A DNA stretch of 64,000 bases from DALYLB01 sp964468345. Its GTDB lineage: Bacteria > Acidobacteriota > Blastocatellia > RBC074. Below are positions 1 through 10,152 of the stretch, one piece after another (positions within the stretch are counted from its first letter, which is position 1; each line of letters begins with the position of its first letter). Location of the stretch: NCBI GenBank assembly GCA_964468345.1, contig CAYXVZ010000007.1:62001-126000 (forward strand). Direction: 5' to 3'. The notes under the pieces are model-generated. The model saw nothing but the letters and a program-made list of their open reading frames with translations. It searched no databases and was not told the DNA's origin. A program made the position numbers and the translations under genes.

Positions 1-1
1 C

Positions 2-133
2 GATCTTTCCGGCGTTCTTGTGGTCCCGCACGCGGAGCATTTTGCCCGGATCACCGCCGCGAATGTCGAAAGCATCTTCAAAGAAGTTCTGCTCGATGCG
101 GAACGATATGCAGAAGTTCTGAAAGGCATTTGA
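2..133 (+). CDS. C-terminal end of an unidentified protein (5' truncated)
   Basis: An open frame enters from the left edge and stops with TGA at 131-133, 7 bases before the next start. The 43 visible residues begin with a hydrophobic beta-like strand followed by His and Phe/Arg residues and two helices. The pattern loosely resembles the last strand and helices of thioredoxin-like [2Fe-2S] ferredoxins, but too little is visible to assign it. The close spacing to the SpoIID-like gene suggests one transcript. Confidence 0.55.
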   Translation, partial: DLSGVLVVPHAEHFARITAANVESIFKEVLLDAERYAEVLKGI

Positions 134-140
134 TAGACGA

Positions 141-1436
141 ATGAAAAGACTGGATGCGCAACCTTCGATCGAAGTCGGATTGATGACCGGCGTGCAGGAA
201 GCCGCGGTGGAACTCAAGGGCGACTTTCGCGCTCCGGACGGATCGCTGTACGCCGCCGGTTCCTATCGATTCGCGGAAGCCATCGATCTGGTTCCATTCG
301 ATTTGGTCTCCGCCTCATTTCTCGTTCACGATGTGCTGATCGGAATCGACTTTCACTGGGAGCGAAGGCAGGATCAGGAGTTTCGCGGTTCGCTTCACCT
401 GCGGCCGGACCCCGCGGGACGATTGACCGTCATCAATAAAGTCCCCGTCGAATCGTATCTCGAAAGCGTCATCTCTTCCGAAATGAGCGAGCATTCGCAT
501 CCCGAACTGCTCAAGGCGCACGCAATTATTTCTCGGAGCTGGTTGCTTGCGCAGATCGCTCCGTGGAGGAAATCTCCCGCTGGCGCCAATCGCATACAAC
601 CCGACGCGCGGGCAAGCGGCGAACTCATTCGATGGTACGATCGTGAAAATCACGCAGGCTTCGATGTGTGTGCAGACGATCATTGCCAGCGGTATCAGGG
701 CATCACCAGAGCAGTTTCGAATAACGCGGCGGATGCGGTACGGAGCACGCGCGGCATGGTCTTGATTTCTGACGATCAGCTTTGTGATGCCCGGTTTTCA
801 AAATCCTGCGGCGGAATGACCGAGGGATTTTCCGCCGCGTGGGCGGACGATGATTTTTCGTATTTGCAGGTCGCCTATGATGGCGAATCCTTTCCTGAAG
901 GATATTCGTTGCCGCTGACGCGGGAAGAACACGCCGAACGATGGATCCGGAACGCGCCGCCGGCATTTTGCAATACCGCCGATCCCGGTATTCTAGGGCG
1001 GATTTTGCCGGATTTCGATCAGGAAACACGGGATTTTTATCGCTGGCGCATTACGCTTGGCCAGGAAGAACTGCAGAATCTGCTGAGGCGAAAGGTCGGC
1101 GTGGATCTGGGATTCATACGGCAATTGCGGCCCCTGGAGCGCGGCGGATCGGGACGCATCATCCGTTTGCGGATCGAGGGTGACCGTGGAAGCCTGGTTC
1201 TGGGAAAAGAACTGGAGATCCGGCGAGCCTTGTCGGCTTCCCATCTTTACAGCTCCGCTTTTGTCATCGATTCCGCCCCGGACGGCTCTTCTTTCGCGCT
1301 GACTGGCGCGGGCTGGGGACACGGAGTAGGATTATGTCAGATCGGGGCAGCGCTGATGGCTGAAAAGGGATATGCATTTCAGTCGATTTTGGAGCATTAT
1401 TACCGCGGATCATTGCTGTTCGGACTATACGAATGA
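141..1436 (+). CDS. SpoIID/LytB domain protein
   Basis: 431 residues. The middle carries the SpoIID signature around VPVESYLESVISSEM and LKAHAIISRSW; the C-terminal part has the SCGGMTEG and GWGHGVGLCQIGA blocks typical of SpoIID/LytB proteins. In sporulators SpoIID is a lytic transglycosylase acting on peptidoglycan stripped of stem peptides; in non-sporulating Gram-negatives the family is thought to modify or stimulate cleavage of peptidoglycan. No signal peptide is visible at this start, which is unusual for a cell-wall enzyme. The ATG follows the preceding stop by 7 bases, and the 3' end overlaps the next start in an ATGA, so it sits inside an operon. Confidence 0.85.
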   Translation: MKRLDAQPSIEVGLMTGVQEAAVELKGDFRAPDGSLYAAGSYRFAEAIDLVPFDLVSASFLVHDVLIGIDFHWERRQDQEFRGSLHLRPDPAGRLTVINKVPVESYLESVISSEMSEHSHPELLKAHAIISRSWLLAQIAPWRKSPAGANRIQPDARASGELIRWYDRENHAGFDVCADDHCQRYQGITRAVSNNAADAVRSTRGMVLISDDQLCDARFSKSCGGMTEGFSAAWADDDFSYLQVAYDGESFPEGYSLPLTREEHAERWIRNAPPAFCNTADPGILGRILPDFDQETRDFYRWRITLGQEELQNLLRRKVGVDLGFIRQLRPLERGGSGRIIRLRIEGDRGSLVLGKELEIRRALSASHLYSSAFVIDSAPDGSSFALTGAGWGHGVGLCQIGAALMAEKGYAFQSILEHYYRGSLLFGLYE

Positions 1437-1672
1437 CGAGTGAATATTACAAATATGGAATTCATGAGCGCCGGCGACTGATGGCGGATGCGGGATTCTC
1501 TCGCGATGAGCAACGAATCTGGTCGCATCGAGACGGCCGGGCGATCGGTGAAGGCGTGATGCTTGCCCTGACTGATGACGCCTTTTTCAGGTATCTGGGA
1601 ATTGATCGCCCTAATGAGGATATGCTGACCTCCGCCGAGACCGCAGATTTTCTGGAGATCCAAATTCACTAG
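1433..1672 (+). CDS. Small conserved-looking hypothetical protein
   Basis: 79 residues, starting at an ATG that overlaps the SpoIID stop (ATGA, 1433-1436), a sign of translational coupling. The product is charged, with no signal peptide or membrane segment and no motif I recognise. It is probably cytoplasmic. Its reality rests on the overlap and on the absence of a competing gene on the other strand; function unknown. Confidence 0.6.
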   Translation: MTSEYYKYGIHERRRLMADAGFSRDEQRIWSHRDGRAIGEGVMLALTDDAFFRYLGIDRPNEDMLTSAETADFLEIQIH

Positions 1673-1696
1673 CAGTACACAAACCGGAGACTTGGT

Positions 1697-2479
1697 GTGA
1701 AGAGAACTCTCGTCCTTTCTCTCCTGTTGGTCTTTAGCCTGCTTTCAACGGCGGTGAGGAGTCAGCGCTTTGAGCCGAGAGCTGATTTTCGTCCTCCCCA
1801 CCGTGAAAAACGATCCGGCAAGCGGGCGGAATTCACATTTATGAGGTTGCGCTATAGCGGGAGTGGATGGGGAGAGGGCTGGACAACAGATTATCCAAAG
1901 GCGGACGAGCAGTTCATCTTCGGGCTTCGGCGATGGTGCCGCAGCGGGCTGGCGATCAGCGACGATCCTTCGACCGTTTCTTTCGATACATCGGAGATTT
2001 TTAAATACCCTTTCATTTATGCCGTCGAACCGGGGCATATGGAACTCAGTGAAGAAGACGCCGCCGTCCTGCGAGAGTACCTGCTTCGCGGCGGGATATT
2101 GATGCTCGATGATTTCTGGGGCGAGTACGAGTGGCAGCACGTGCAGCGCCAGATGCACAAGATTTTTCCTGAACGTGCCCCTCGCGCTCTTCCGCTCGAT
2201 CATCCGCTCTTCCATTGTTATTTCGATATCGATCAGGTGGTCCAGGTGCCGAATTATCACCGGTATGTCTATCGCGGAATCACACACGAACGGGACGGCA
2301 TCACGCCTCATTATGAAGCGATTCTGGACGACGATAATCGCGTCATGGTTTTTATCGCGCGCAATGCCGATAATGGCGATGCGTGGGAATGGATCGATCA
2401 GCCGGAATATCCCTTGAAATACGGTCTGGCCGCCTATCGCCTGGGAATGAACCTCATTATCTATGCAATGACGCACTAA
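1697..2479 (+). CDS. DUF4159 domain exported protein
   Basis: 260 residues with an N-terminal signal peptide (KRTLVLSLLLVFSLLSTAVRS). The start is GTG with a GGAG box 8 bases upstream. The body matches DUF4159: FTFMRLRYSG near the start, the central block LREYLLRGGILMLDDFWG, and a C-terminal YGLAAYRLGMNLIIYAMT. DUF4159 has a flavodoxin/ThuA-like look and is common in Acidobacteria, Planctomycetes and Bacteroidetes, often near MoxR/DUF58 genes; none of those is here. It closes the small operon that begins with the SpoIID gene. Molecular function is unknown. Confidence 0.8.
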   Translation: MKRTLVLSLLLVFSLLSTAVRSQRFEPRADFRPPHREKRSGKRAEFTFMRLRYSGSGWGEGWTTDYPKADEQFIFGLRRWCRSGLAISDDPSTVSFDTSEIFKYPFIYAVEPGHMELSEEDAAVLREYLLRGGILMLDDFWGEYEWQHVQRQMHKIFPERAPRALPLDHPLFHCYFDIDQVVQVPNYHRYVYRGITHERDGITPHYEAILDDDNRVMVFIARNADNGDAWEWIDQPEYPLKYGLAAYRLGMNLIIYAMTH

Positions 2480-2739
2480 ATCGGGCCAACCATGTCGCCG
2501 AAGCGAAGGGAAAACACAAATCTTGCCAAAGCACCGGCATATAATTAAAATTCCGCCAGAAAACTTCGCAGTGCTGTTTAGACATCCCCTGACGCCCCCT
2601 GACGACAGTCGATAACCAGCAAGAGCATTTTCCGATAGTAGCTTGATACCGCTTTAGAATGCATTGGTCTGTGCACGATGCAATCTCTGGACCTGGGACA
2701 ATGATGGAGAACTGAAGCGGAAAAGCGAGGACGAAATTC

Positions 2740-4995
2740 GTGAGAGTTTTACTTGTCGAAGATGATCCGGCATTCAAAGAGGTCTTGCGGGGGATGCTTA
2801 GCGCGGACCCGGGATCTTTTGAATTGGAGCTTGCCGGAACATTATCAGCCGGCATTGAGCGTCTAAAGGCAGGCGGCATCGACCTTGTGATCCTGGATCT
2901 GGGGGGAGATGGGCAGGGCCTGACGCCGCTGTTTCAATTGCGCAAGCAGATACCCAGAGTCGCGATCATCGTTTTAACCCGCTCTGATTCTGATAATGAA
3001 GCGATGGCCAGCCGCGTTCTTGAGGCCGGAGCGCAGGATTACCTGTTAAAGGAAGATCTCGACCCGAAGCTGATTCGTCACGCAATGCGATACGCAATCG
3101 AGCGGCAGCGCATTGAGAGCGCTTTGCGGTCAAGCGAAGAGCGGTATCGGAAGCTGTTCGAGAATGCAAACGATATCATTTACCTGCAGGATCTTGAGGG
3201 GCAGATCTTATCCGTCAATAAAGCCGGCGCCAGGATCACCGGATATTCGCTGAATGAAATACGCGCATCCGGCGCGCGCGCGCCGATTCCGCCGGATTTC
3301 ATTCAGCTGGTTCGGGAGATGACGGCTCGCAAGCTGGCGGGAGAAGCGGAGACGAAATACGAGCTTGAACTCATCGCGAAAAACGGACGGCGAGTGCGGC
3401 TCGAAGTCAACTCGACCCTCATCTATGAGGACGGAAAGCCCGTCGGCGTCCAGGGCATTGCGCGTGACATCAGCGAACGGATCAAATCGCAAGAAAAGCT
3501 CCGCGAACAGGCGGAATTGCTCGATGCGGCGCGCGACGCCATCATTGTGATGGACCTGGATGGCAGGGTTCTCTTTTGGAATCGCGCCGCGGAGAAGATC
3601 TATGGATATTCATCGGCCGAAATGATCCATTCGCGGATGGCGGATCGGCTGGATGCTCCCAATAAACCGGAATGGGAGGAAAAATGGCAGCATATCCGGG
3701 GAGCCCTGTTTGAAAAAGGAGAATGGGCGGGAGAGCTTGTCAGTTTTACCAAAGACTGTCGTACCTTGACGGTGGATTGCAGTTGCTCCCTGATGCGGGA
3801 TGAGGCGGGACAGGCCAAGTCGATGCTGATCATTGCGACTGACATCACGGAGAAGAAAAAGCTGGAAGCGCAATTTCAGAAGATGCAGCGGATGGAAAGC
3901 CTGGGCGCACTGGCGAGCGGAATCGCGCACGATTTGAATAACTGGTTGTCTCCGATTCTGACATCGATTCATACGCTGCAACAGCGGTTCACAGATCCGA
4001 ACAGCCAAAAATGGCTTTCAATCATTCGGAAAAGCGCCGAGCGAAGCCGCGATCTAGTCGACCAGGTGCTGATTTTTGCGAAGGGAAAAGGCGGCGAGCG
4101 TGTCGTTCTGAATACCTCGCGCCTTGTTTCGGACGTCGCGAAGATTATCCGGGAAACCATCCCGCGCGGTTACACGATCGATGTTCAATTGGCGGACTCC
4201 CTCTGGGGAGTGGTCGGCGATGCGACGCAGCTTCATCAGGTTCTGATGAATCTTTGCCTGAATGCGCGCGATGCGATGCCGAGTGGTGGAACGCTGACGA
4301 TCTCCGTCTCCAATGTCACGCTCAGTGAAGAGGATGTCTGGATGGTCGAAGAGATGCCGCCCGGAAATTATGTTCAGATTGCCGTGAAAGACACAGGCGT
4401 CGGAATGTCGCAGGAAATGATCGATCGAATCTTCGAGCCCTTTTACACAACCAAGAAAGACGGGCTGGGGACAGGATTGGGGCTGTCGATCACGCTTGGC
4501 ATTGTTCGGAGCCATGGCGGGATCATCAATGTTACGAGTTCAATCAATCAGGGGTCGCAATTCGCTGTCTTGCTGCCCGCCAGTGAAATCGACAGCAATG
4601 AATCCCCGGCAACGCTCGATGCAGGGCTGCCCTCCGGAAATGGAGAACTCGTTCTAGTCGTCGACGATGAAGAGGATATCCGTGAAATCACGGTTGCAAC
4701 GCTGGAGTCTTGCGGGTATCGCGCTCTGGGAGCCGGCAACGGGCCGGATGCGCTTCACCTCTGTTCCGAACGGCAATCCGAAGTTCGTCTGGTCATCGCG
4801 GATCTCGCATTGCCAAATCTGAATGAAGAATTTTTTCGGAGCCAGCACCTGCAAAAAATTCCAATTATCGGCACTAGCGGATTGCGGTCCCAGGAGCAGG
4901 CCGATATCGCGCGTCGTGCCGGAATCGAAACGATGCTATGGAAGCCATACACTGCACAACAACTGCTTCTCGCGATCGAGAAAAATCTCAGTTGA
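2740..4995 (+). CDS. Hybrid sensor histidine kinase (REC-PAS-PAS-HisKA-HATPase-REC)
   Basis: 751 residues, GTG start with a GAGG box upstream. Order: receiver domain (about 1-118, phosphoacceptor D53 in ILDL), two PAS domains (about 130-250 and 255-375), HisKA with the phospho-His at H397 in SGIAHDLNN, HATPase (about 495-610, N-box LNARDAMPSGG, G-boxes DTGVGM and GTGLGLS), and a C-terminal receiver (about 630-751, D688). No membrane segment or signal peptide, so a soluble sensor. A receiver at each end implies that it both takes a phosphoryl or regulatory input and feeds a phosphorelay onward; no Hpt or output regulator gene is adjacent. It is clearly paralogous to the following gene. Confidence 0.9.
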   Translation: MRVLLVEDDPAFKEVLRGMLSADPGSFELELAGTLSAGIERLKAGGIDLVILDLGGDGQGLTPLFQLRKQIPRVAIIVLTRSDSDNEAMASRVLEAGAQDYLLKEDLDPKLIRHAMRYAIERQRIESALRSSEERYRKLFENANDIIYLQDLEGQILSVNKAGARITGYSLNEIRASGARAPIPPDFIQLVREMTARKLAGEAETKYELELIAKNGRRVRLEVNSTLIYEDGKPVGVQGIARDISERIKSQEKLREQAELLDAARDAIIVMDLDGRVLFWNRAAEKIYGYSSAEMIHSRMADRLDAPNKPEWEEKWQHIRGALFEKGEWAGELVSFTKDCRTLTVDCSCSLMRDEAGQAKSMLIIATDITEKKKLEAQFQKMQRMESLGALASGIAHDLNNWLSPILTSIHTLQQRFTDPNSQKWLSIIRKSAERSRDLVDQVLIFAKGKGGERVVLNTSRLVSDVAKIIRETIPRGYTIDVQLADSLWGVVGDATQLHQVLMNLCLNARDAMPSGGTLTISVSNVTLSEEDVWMVEEMPPGNYVQIAVKDTGVGMSQEMIDRIFEPFYTTKKDGLGTGLGLSITLGIVRSHGGIINVTSSINQGSQFAVLLPASEIDSNESPATLDAGLPSGNGELVLVVDDEEDIREITVATLESCGYRALGAGNGPDALHLCSERQSEVRLVIADLALPNLNEEFFRSQHLQKIPIIGTSGLRSQEQADIARRAGIETMLWKPYTAQQLLLAIEKNLS

Positions 4996-5197
4996 ATGCG
5001 AATGTTCTTGCAGAAATTGATTTTAACGACATACAATCCTCCCTTATTTTGATCTGAGCATTGGTCAGCTACTCTCTAGCAACGATCTTCTCGCTGAGTT
5101 TTCGGTATCCTCACCGGAATGCTTGTTTCCAGCTGGGCCCCGTAATGTACTCCACCTATAGAAATGAGTTATCCGGTATTCCAGAGGAATTGCATAG

Positions 5198-8100
5198 ATG
5201 CCTTCGGCTGGCAAGATAATGAACACTACGCACATAAAAGTCTTACTGGTTGAGGACGACACGCTTCACTCACACATAATCGAAGGAATGCTTGCGACCA
5301 GAAGCAGCGGTTTCGTCCTTGAAATCGCGGAGTCCCTTTCGGCGGGGATCTCAGCCCTCTCGGAGAATAAGTTCGACCTGGTTTTACTGGATCTCGGGCT
5401 CGAAGACAGTCAGGGGTTGGATTCATTTCATTCGATTCACGACCGCTTTCCCGATCTTCCGATCATTATCCTCACGTCAACCAGCGATGAAAAGATTGCC
5501 GCCGAAGCGCTGCGGGCGGGCGCGGTGGATTATCTGATCAAATGGGAGCTGAACTCTCATTTGCTGCATCGTTCGGTTCAATATGCTTTGGAGCGAAAAC
5601 GTAGCGAGTGGAAGGCGCAGGAGACGGAGAGTCGCAACAGGGAATTGGTCGAAAGCGGATCTTTTTTAGTGGGCACGCATGACGAAGAAGGCCGCATTTT
5701 GAGCGTAAATCAATTTCTGCTGGAGATGCTGGAGATTTCGGATAAGGAGAAAATCGTGGGAAAGAATTTGCAGGATTTTTTCCCGAATCGAAACAGCCAT
5801 AGATTCCAGGAATACATGCAACTCATCCGCGAGCGGGGATATGCGGGCGGGGTGATCAATTTTACTTCTCCGAGCGGCCGGATGATGCTGATCGAGTATT
5901 CAAATTCAGCAACGCGGAACGGCAATGGAAAGCTCATCGTGAGTGCGCTGGGCCACAGCGTGACGGCACGCGATCAGACGGAAGTGGAACTGCGGGAAAG
6001 CGAAGAGCGATTGCGCCTGGCCCTGACCGCGGCCCAGATGGGGGCGTGGGAGTGGAATATCGCGACGGATAAGATGATTGGGGATGAGTATGTCCGCCGC
6101 TTGCTCGATATGTCGGATAGCGGGTTCGAAAAATTTGTTCAGAAAATCCATCCCGACGATCGCGATCTTGTTTCCCAAAGCACCAAAGAGTTGTTTTCCA
6201 GGCACGAATTGCATGGCTTGCAGTTTCGAATTATAGACTCGCTGGGGCATGAACGCTGGGTCGAGATCGGCGCCCGGGTTCGTTCGGATGTTCTCGGCCA
6301 GCCCGTTCGCGCGATCGGCGTGATCGAAGACATCACGCTCAAGAAAAAATCCGATGAGTCGTTCCGGCTTCTGAGCTCGGCGGTTCAAAACGCAGAAGAT
6401 GCCATTCTGATAACCACCGCTAATGCGGACGGCGCGCGATCTAAGATCGTCTTTGCCAACCCGGCCTTTTTGAAAATGACAGGGTATTCGGCGGACGAAC
6501 TGCTCGGACAGTCTCCATCGATTTTGCATGGCCCGCAGACGGATGCCGCCGTCATACAGATGCAGCGGGATGCGCTGGCTCGCGGAGAAAGCTTTTCGGG
6601 CGAAACGATCAATTACAAAAAGGACGGCACCGAGTTCAACGTCGCCTGGCACATCTCGCCGGTGCGAGATCAAAATGGAGAAATCACCCATTTGATTTCC
6701 GTGCAGCGAAATGTCAGCACGAGGCGGCGAACCGAAGAGCGCCTGGTGCAGCAGGAAACGCTGCTCGATAACGCACAGGACGCGATTATCGTGCGGGATC
6801 TGGAAGATTGCGTAATCTATTGGAACAGAGGCGCGCAGCGACTGTATGGCTGGTCTTTCGAAGAGGTCAAAGGCAAAAGACTGGCGGAGATCTTCTATCG
6901 CGATCAGCCCCAGGAATCACACCGAGCGCGGCAGGCCCTGTTTTCCCAGGGGAATTGGACAGGCGAATTGAAACAGATGACCAAGGATGGTCGCGAGGTC
7001 GTTGTGCAGGCCCGTTGGAGCCTGCTTTCGGACTCTGAAGGGCGACCGAAATCGGTGCTGGTGATCAATACGGACATTACCGAGAAAAAGCGACTCGAAG
7101 CGATGGTGCTGCGAGCGCAACGATTGGAAAGCATCGGCGCGCTCGCCAGCGGTATTGCGCACGATCTGAACAATGTCCTGGCTCCGATCCTGATGGCCCT
7201 GCACACGCTGCAGCAGCGATTCACAGACGAGAGCAGCCAGCGCTGGCTTTCGCTGATTCATAAAAGCGCCGAGCGTGGCCGCGACCTGATCGAGCAGGTG
7301 CTCTCCTTTGCGAAAGGGGCGGAAGGCGAACGCGTGCCGCTGCAGGTTTCTCACCTGATCAAGGATATCGCAAACATTTTGCAGGAAACGCTCCCGAAGA
7401 ATATTGAACTCGAACTGGTGATTCCGGATGGATTGTGGATGGTCATCGGGGATACGACGCAGATCCATCAGGTGTTGATGAACCTGTGCATCAATGCTCG
7501 CGACGCCATGCCCGACGGGGGGCATTTGTTGATCAAGGCCCGCAATCGTTTTTTGGTCGAAGAAGAGGAACGGCTCGTTACCAATCCGATGCAAAAGCAA
7601 TATGTGCGAATCACTGTGGCGGACACGGGCGTCGGCATTCCCGCAAATATTCTGGATCGCGTCTTCGATCCGTTTTTCACGACCAAGGATAAGGGACAGG
7701 GATCGGGACTCGGATTATCGACCGTGCAGGGGATTGTCCGCGGCCATGGCGGGTTTGTGAATGTGATCAGTCAGGTCGGCAGGGGAACGGAATTCAAGAT
7801 CTATCTGCCGGCACAGGATGTTTCCGTTGACGAAGAATCCGTCATGGAAAATCAGACTCTGCCGGCGGGGCATGGAGAATTGATCATGGTGGTTGACGAC
7901 GAAGCCGATATTCGCGAAGTCACCACCAAGACGCTGGAAAGCAATGGATATCGAGTGATTTCGGCGCGGGATGGCTATGAGGCCGTGGATATTTACCGCC
8001 GCGAAGGAAACGAGATCGATCTCGTTCTGACCGATATGGTCATGCCGAATCTTGACGGGCCGGACACGATTCGAGAGCTGATGAAAATCAATCCGCATGT

Positions 8101-8236
8101 GCTTGTGGTCGCGACCAGCGGCGTGAAAACTACGGGAAAGCTGATCGAAGCCACCGGCGTCGGCGCAAAGAGCTTCCTGCCCAAGCCTTACACCGCGGAC
8201 AAGCTTTTATCCGTGATTGCCGAAACGCTTGGGTAG
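5198..8236 (+). CDS. Hybrid sensor histidine kinase (REC-four PAS-HisKA-HATPase-REC)
   Basis: 1012 residues. ATG at 5198 is preceded by AGAGGA at a good distance; an in-frame ATG at 5219 has no such box. Order: N-terminal receiver (D65 in LLDLGL), about four PAS/PAC sensor domains between residues 150 and 632, HisKA with H655 in SGIAHDLNN, HATPase (about 750-870, DTGVGIP and GSGLGLS boxes) and a C-terminal receiver with D946 in LTDMVMPN. Soluble, with no membrane helix. The kinase core is very close to that of the preceding kinase (shared stretches such as HTLQQRFTD and LHQVLMNLC-like blocks), so the pair arose by duplication, with extra PAS domains here. The targets are not encoded nearby. 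Confidence 0.9.
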   Translation: MPSAGKIMNTTHIKVLLVEDDTLHSHIIEGMLATRSSGFVLEIAESLSAGISALSENKFDLVLLDLGLEDSQGLDSFHSIHDRFPDLPIIILTSTSDEKIAAEALRAGAVDYLIKWELNSHLLHRSVQYALERKRSEWKAQETESRNRELVESGSFLVGTHDEEGRILSVNQFLLEMLEISDKEKIVGKNLQDFFPNRNSHRFQEYMQLIRERGYAGGVINFTSPSGRMMLIEYSNSATRNGNGKLIVSALGHSVTARDQTEVELRESEERLRLALTAAQMGAWEWNIATDKMIGDEYVRRLLDMSDSGFEKFVQKIHPDDRDLVSQSTKELFSRHELHGLQFRIIDSLGHERWVEIGARVRSDVLGQPVRAIGVIEDITLKKKSDESFRLLSSAVQNAEDAILITTANADGARSKIVFANPAFLKMTGYSADELLGQSPSILHGPQTDAAVIQMQRDALARGESFSGETINYKKDGTEFNVAWHISPVRDQNGEITHLISVQRNVSTRRRTEERLVQQETLLDNAQDAIIVRDLEDCVIYWNRGAQRLYGWSFEEVKGKRLAEIFYRDQPQESHRARQALFSQGNWTGELKQMTKDGREVVVQARWSLLSDSEGRPKSVLVINTDITEKKRLEAMVLRAQRLESIGALASGIAHDLNNVLAPILMALHTLQQRFTDESSQRWLSLIHKSAERGRDLIEQVLSFAKGAEGERVPLQVSHLIKDIANILQETLPKNIELELVIPDGLWMVIGDTTQIHQVLMNLCINARDAMPDGGHLLIKARNRFLVEEEERLVTNPMQKQYVRITVADTGVGIPANILDRVFDPFFTTKDKGQGSGLGLSTVQGIVRGHGGFVNVISQVGRGTEFKIYLPAQDVSVDEESVMENQTLPAGHGELIMVVDDEADIREVTTKTLESNGYRVISARDGYEAVDIYRREGNEIDLVLTDMVMPNLDGPDTIRELMKINPHVLVVATSGVKTTGKLIEATGVGAKSFLPKPYTADKLLSVIAETLG

Positions 8237-8247
8237 GCGTTTCAGAA

Positions 8248-8311
8248 GAAATCAAAAGGCAAAAGGCAAATATCAAAAGGCAAAAGTACGTTCAGACTTT
8301 TGCCTTTTGAT
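8248..8311. repeat. Palindromic repeat between convergent genes, short copy
   Basis: The 16-base arms 8272-8287 and 8296-8311 are exact inverse complements around an 8-base loop. The left flank (from 8248) continues with the same ATCAAAAGGCAAAAGG unit. The sequence is a shortened version of the longer hairpin at 27222-27310: the left arm is almost complete and the right arm lacks its outer 20 or so bases. It lies between the 3' ends of a plus-strand kinase gene and a minus-strand gene and could end transcription in both directions. Confidence 0.75.
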
Positions 8312-8318
8312 TCCTCTC

Positions 8319-9896
8319 TCAGGGGCGCACGGGCTTTTCTTCCGCCTGTCCGGGAACCTTCAGTTTTTCTTTTTCGGCATCGACATTGAAGCGCTTGTAA
8401 TTGCCATAGGTAATCGTCTGATTGACGGTGATGCCTTTGATCAATAAGACCTTCAAGCCGAGATTGATATCGATGCGCGTCGGCAGCCAGATTTCATCGT
8501 TGACGCGTTCCTGCTCCAGCACAAAGGATGCGCCTTCGCGGAGCGTGGCGAGCAGGCCGCCGGCCACTTTATAGGAATCGGTCAATCTTGCATCGACCCG
8601 GGCCACCTGTTTATCCGCGGCATCGACCCAGATCGCGCCCGCATTTTTCCCAAAAAACTTTTCATAGCTTTTCTGCGGCTTGTAATCCGGCAAGGGCTCA
8701 AAGTCGAAAACGATCACATCGCGTCCGCGAAAGCGTTCACGACGGGGATTGACCAGTTTCGAGGCACGCAAGACATCTGCAATGGAGAGACGCTGTCCAC
8801 GATCTCCGTCCGGGGTGCCCGTTTTTTCCTGCGCCACTTCGCGCTCCTTGTCATTTTTTGCAGCGCGCTCGGTCTCTTTCTTTTCGATCTCTCGGATTCG
8901 CTTTTCGATTCGTTTATTTTCGTCCGCTTCTTCGTCCGGTGTCAGCGGCTTGCCGTTTTTGGCAATGCGCCGCCGGATTCGGTTTCCCTTGTAAAACGTG
9001 AGCTCGAACATCTCGGATTCTTTCTCCTTGATCTGCCCGGAGGAATCCGTCTCCCGCTTCGTAATGCTTTCCGTGTAGGTGTATTTTTCCAGGATTTCGT
9101 CAATCTTGTCCTCATTCTCCCCGACCTCTTTGAGCAGGGTAGGAATGTCGGGGAGCGGGTCGTTCGAAATGCGGGGGAAATCGAACAAGGCCGTTTCGAC
9201 CGTCGGATTGTGCCAGATCTCCGACAGCTTGATTTCATACTCCTGCGCGCCCAAGGTCGCTTTGATGGCGTGCGCTTCCTGAAGGCCGTTGACCGGCCTG
9301 TAATCAGAATAGTCAAAAACGCGAAGGCCCTCGCCCGCGGGCATTTCCTCGCGCAGAAGCAGCCCTGTCGTTGCGTCGAAATGGAGTTTGATCTTGATAT
9401 TTTTGGACGTGGTAATGACGACGGCGTTGGCGGCGATGCCATTGATTGTACCGGTTCCGGCAAACGCGAGTTTCGATTTCTCCCGCTTGTAATTCAGCCA
9501 CCGGCCATTGCGAAAGGCGGCTTCCGCCTGGAAGTCGCGGGCTGCCTGCCCGGTCAGGGTGCGCAGTCCATCGCGAGAATCGCGCGTCCAGCCGGATTTG
9601 CCGTTATATCCCAGGCTGGTTTCGAGCCCGCGAATGTCATACGCCGTTGTGTAAAGGTTGGGGGCCAGCGCAGAGGCCGTGAAATTTCCCGCCTCGCCGC
9701 TTTTCACATTCGTGATCGTTCCCACTGTTTGCCAGGATCTGATTTCCCGCAGCGGTTTTTCACCTTTGCCCGCCGTCATCGCCTTGACGGCCTGTTTCAG
9801 AATCTTGTCCGGCGATTGAGCTACCGCCTGCCAATAAAATCCATGCAGTAAAAAGCTGATGCATAGCGTCGCGAGAACGCGAACCTGGAATTTCAT
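8319..9896 (-). CDS. Exported LolA-like / outer-membrane lipoprotein-sorting family protein
   Basis: 525 residues with a signal peptide (about 1-26, cleaved after AVA). The first half, with repeated antiparallel-strand pattern around SLGYNGKSGWTRD and LLLREEMPAGEGLRVFDYSDYR, resembles the LolA/LolB-like half-barrel proteins annotated as outer membrane lipoprotein-sorting proteins in Acidobacteria. A charged, helix-prone stretch (about 310-360, rich in E/K/R) follows, then a second half-barrel-like region. It probably acts in the periplasm. Length is about twice that of LolA, so it may hold two such domains; the substrate is unknown. It stands alone and converges with the second kinase gene. 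Confidence 0.65.
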   Translation of the reverse strand: MKFQVRVLATLCISFLLHGFYWQAVAQSPDKILKQAVKAMTAGKGEKPLREIRSWQTVGTITNVKSGEAGNFTASALAPNLYTTAYDIRGLETSLGYNGKSGWTRDSRDGLRTLTGQAARDFQAEAAFRNGRWLNYKREKSKLAFAGTGTINGIAANAVVITTSKNIKIKLHFDATTGLLLREEMPAGEGLRVFDYSDYRPVNGLQEAHAIKATLGAQEYEIKLSEIWHNPTVETALFDFPRISNDPLPDIPTLLKEVGENEDKIDEILEKYTYTESITKRETDSSGQIKEKESEMFELTFYKGNRIRRRIAKNGKPLTPDEEADENKRIEKRIREIEKKETERAAKNDKEREVAQEKTGTPDGDRGQRLSIADVLRASKLVNPRRERFRGRDVIVFDFEPLPDYKPQKSYEKFFGKNAGAIWVDAADKQVARVDARLTDSYKVAGGLLATLREGASFVLEQERVNDEIWLPTRIDINLGLKVLLIKGITVNQTITYGNYKRFNVDAEKEKLKVPGQAEEKPVRP

Positions 9897-10152
9897 CTGA
9901 TCCTCTCCTGCCTCGTATTTAATCCTCGGCCTGATTTCATCGGATAAATATGGTATTCCATCCGAATATTGTCCATTTTTCTTTCACGAATTTATGCCGG
10001 AAACGGGATAAACTTCGTTGTTACCAGAACCAAGAATTTAGCGTCTTTGCCGGCGACCGCAAGGGAGGATCGCGGTCGCATCCGGCTAAGACTTTATCAC
10101 CCGCAACTAAAAAGAATAAAACGAAGAGAAAAGAATGGAAAGGATAGGCTCC

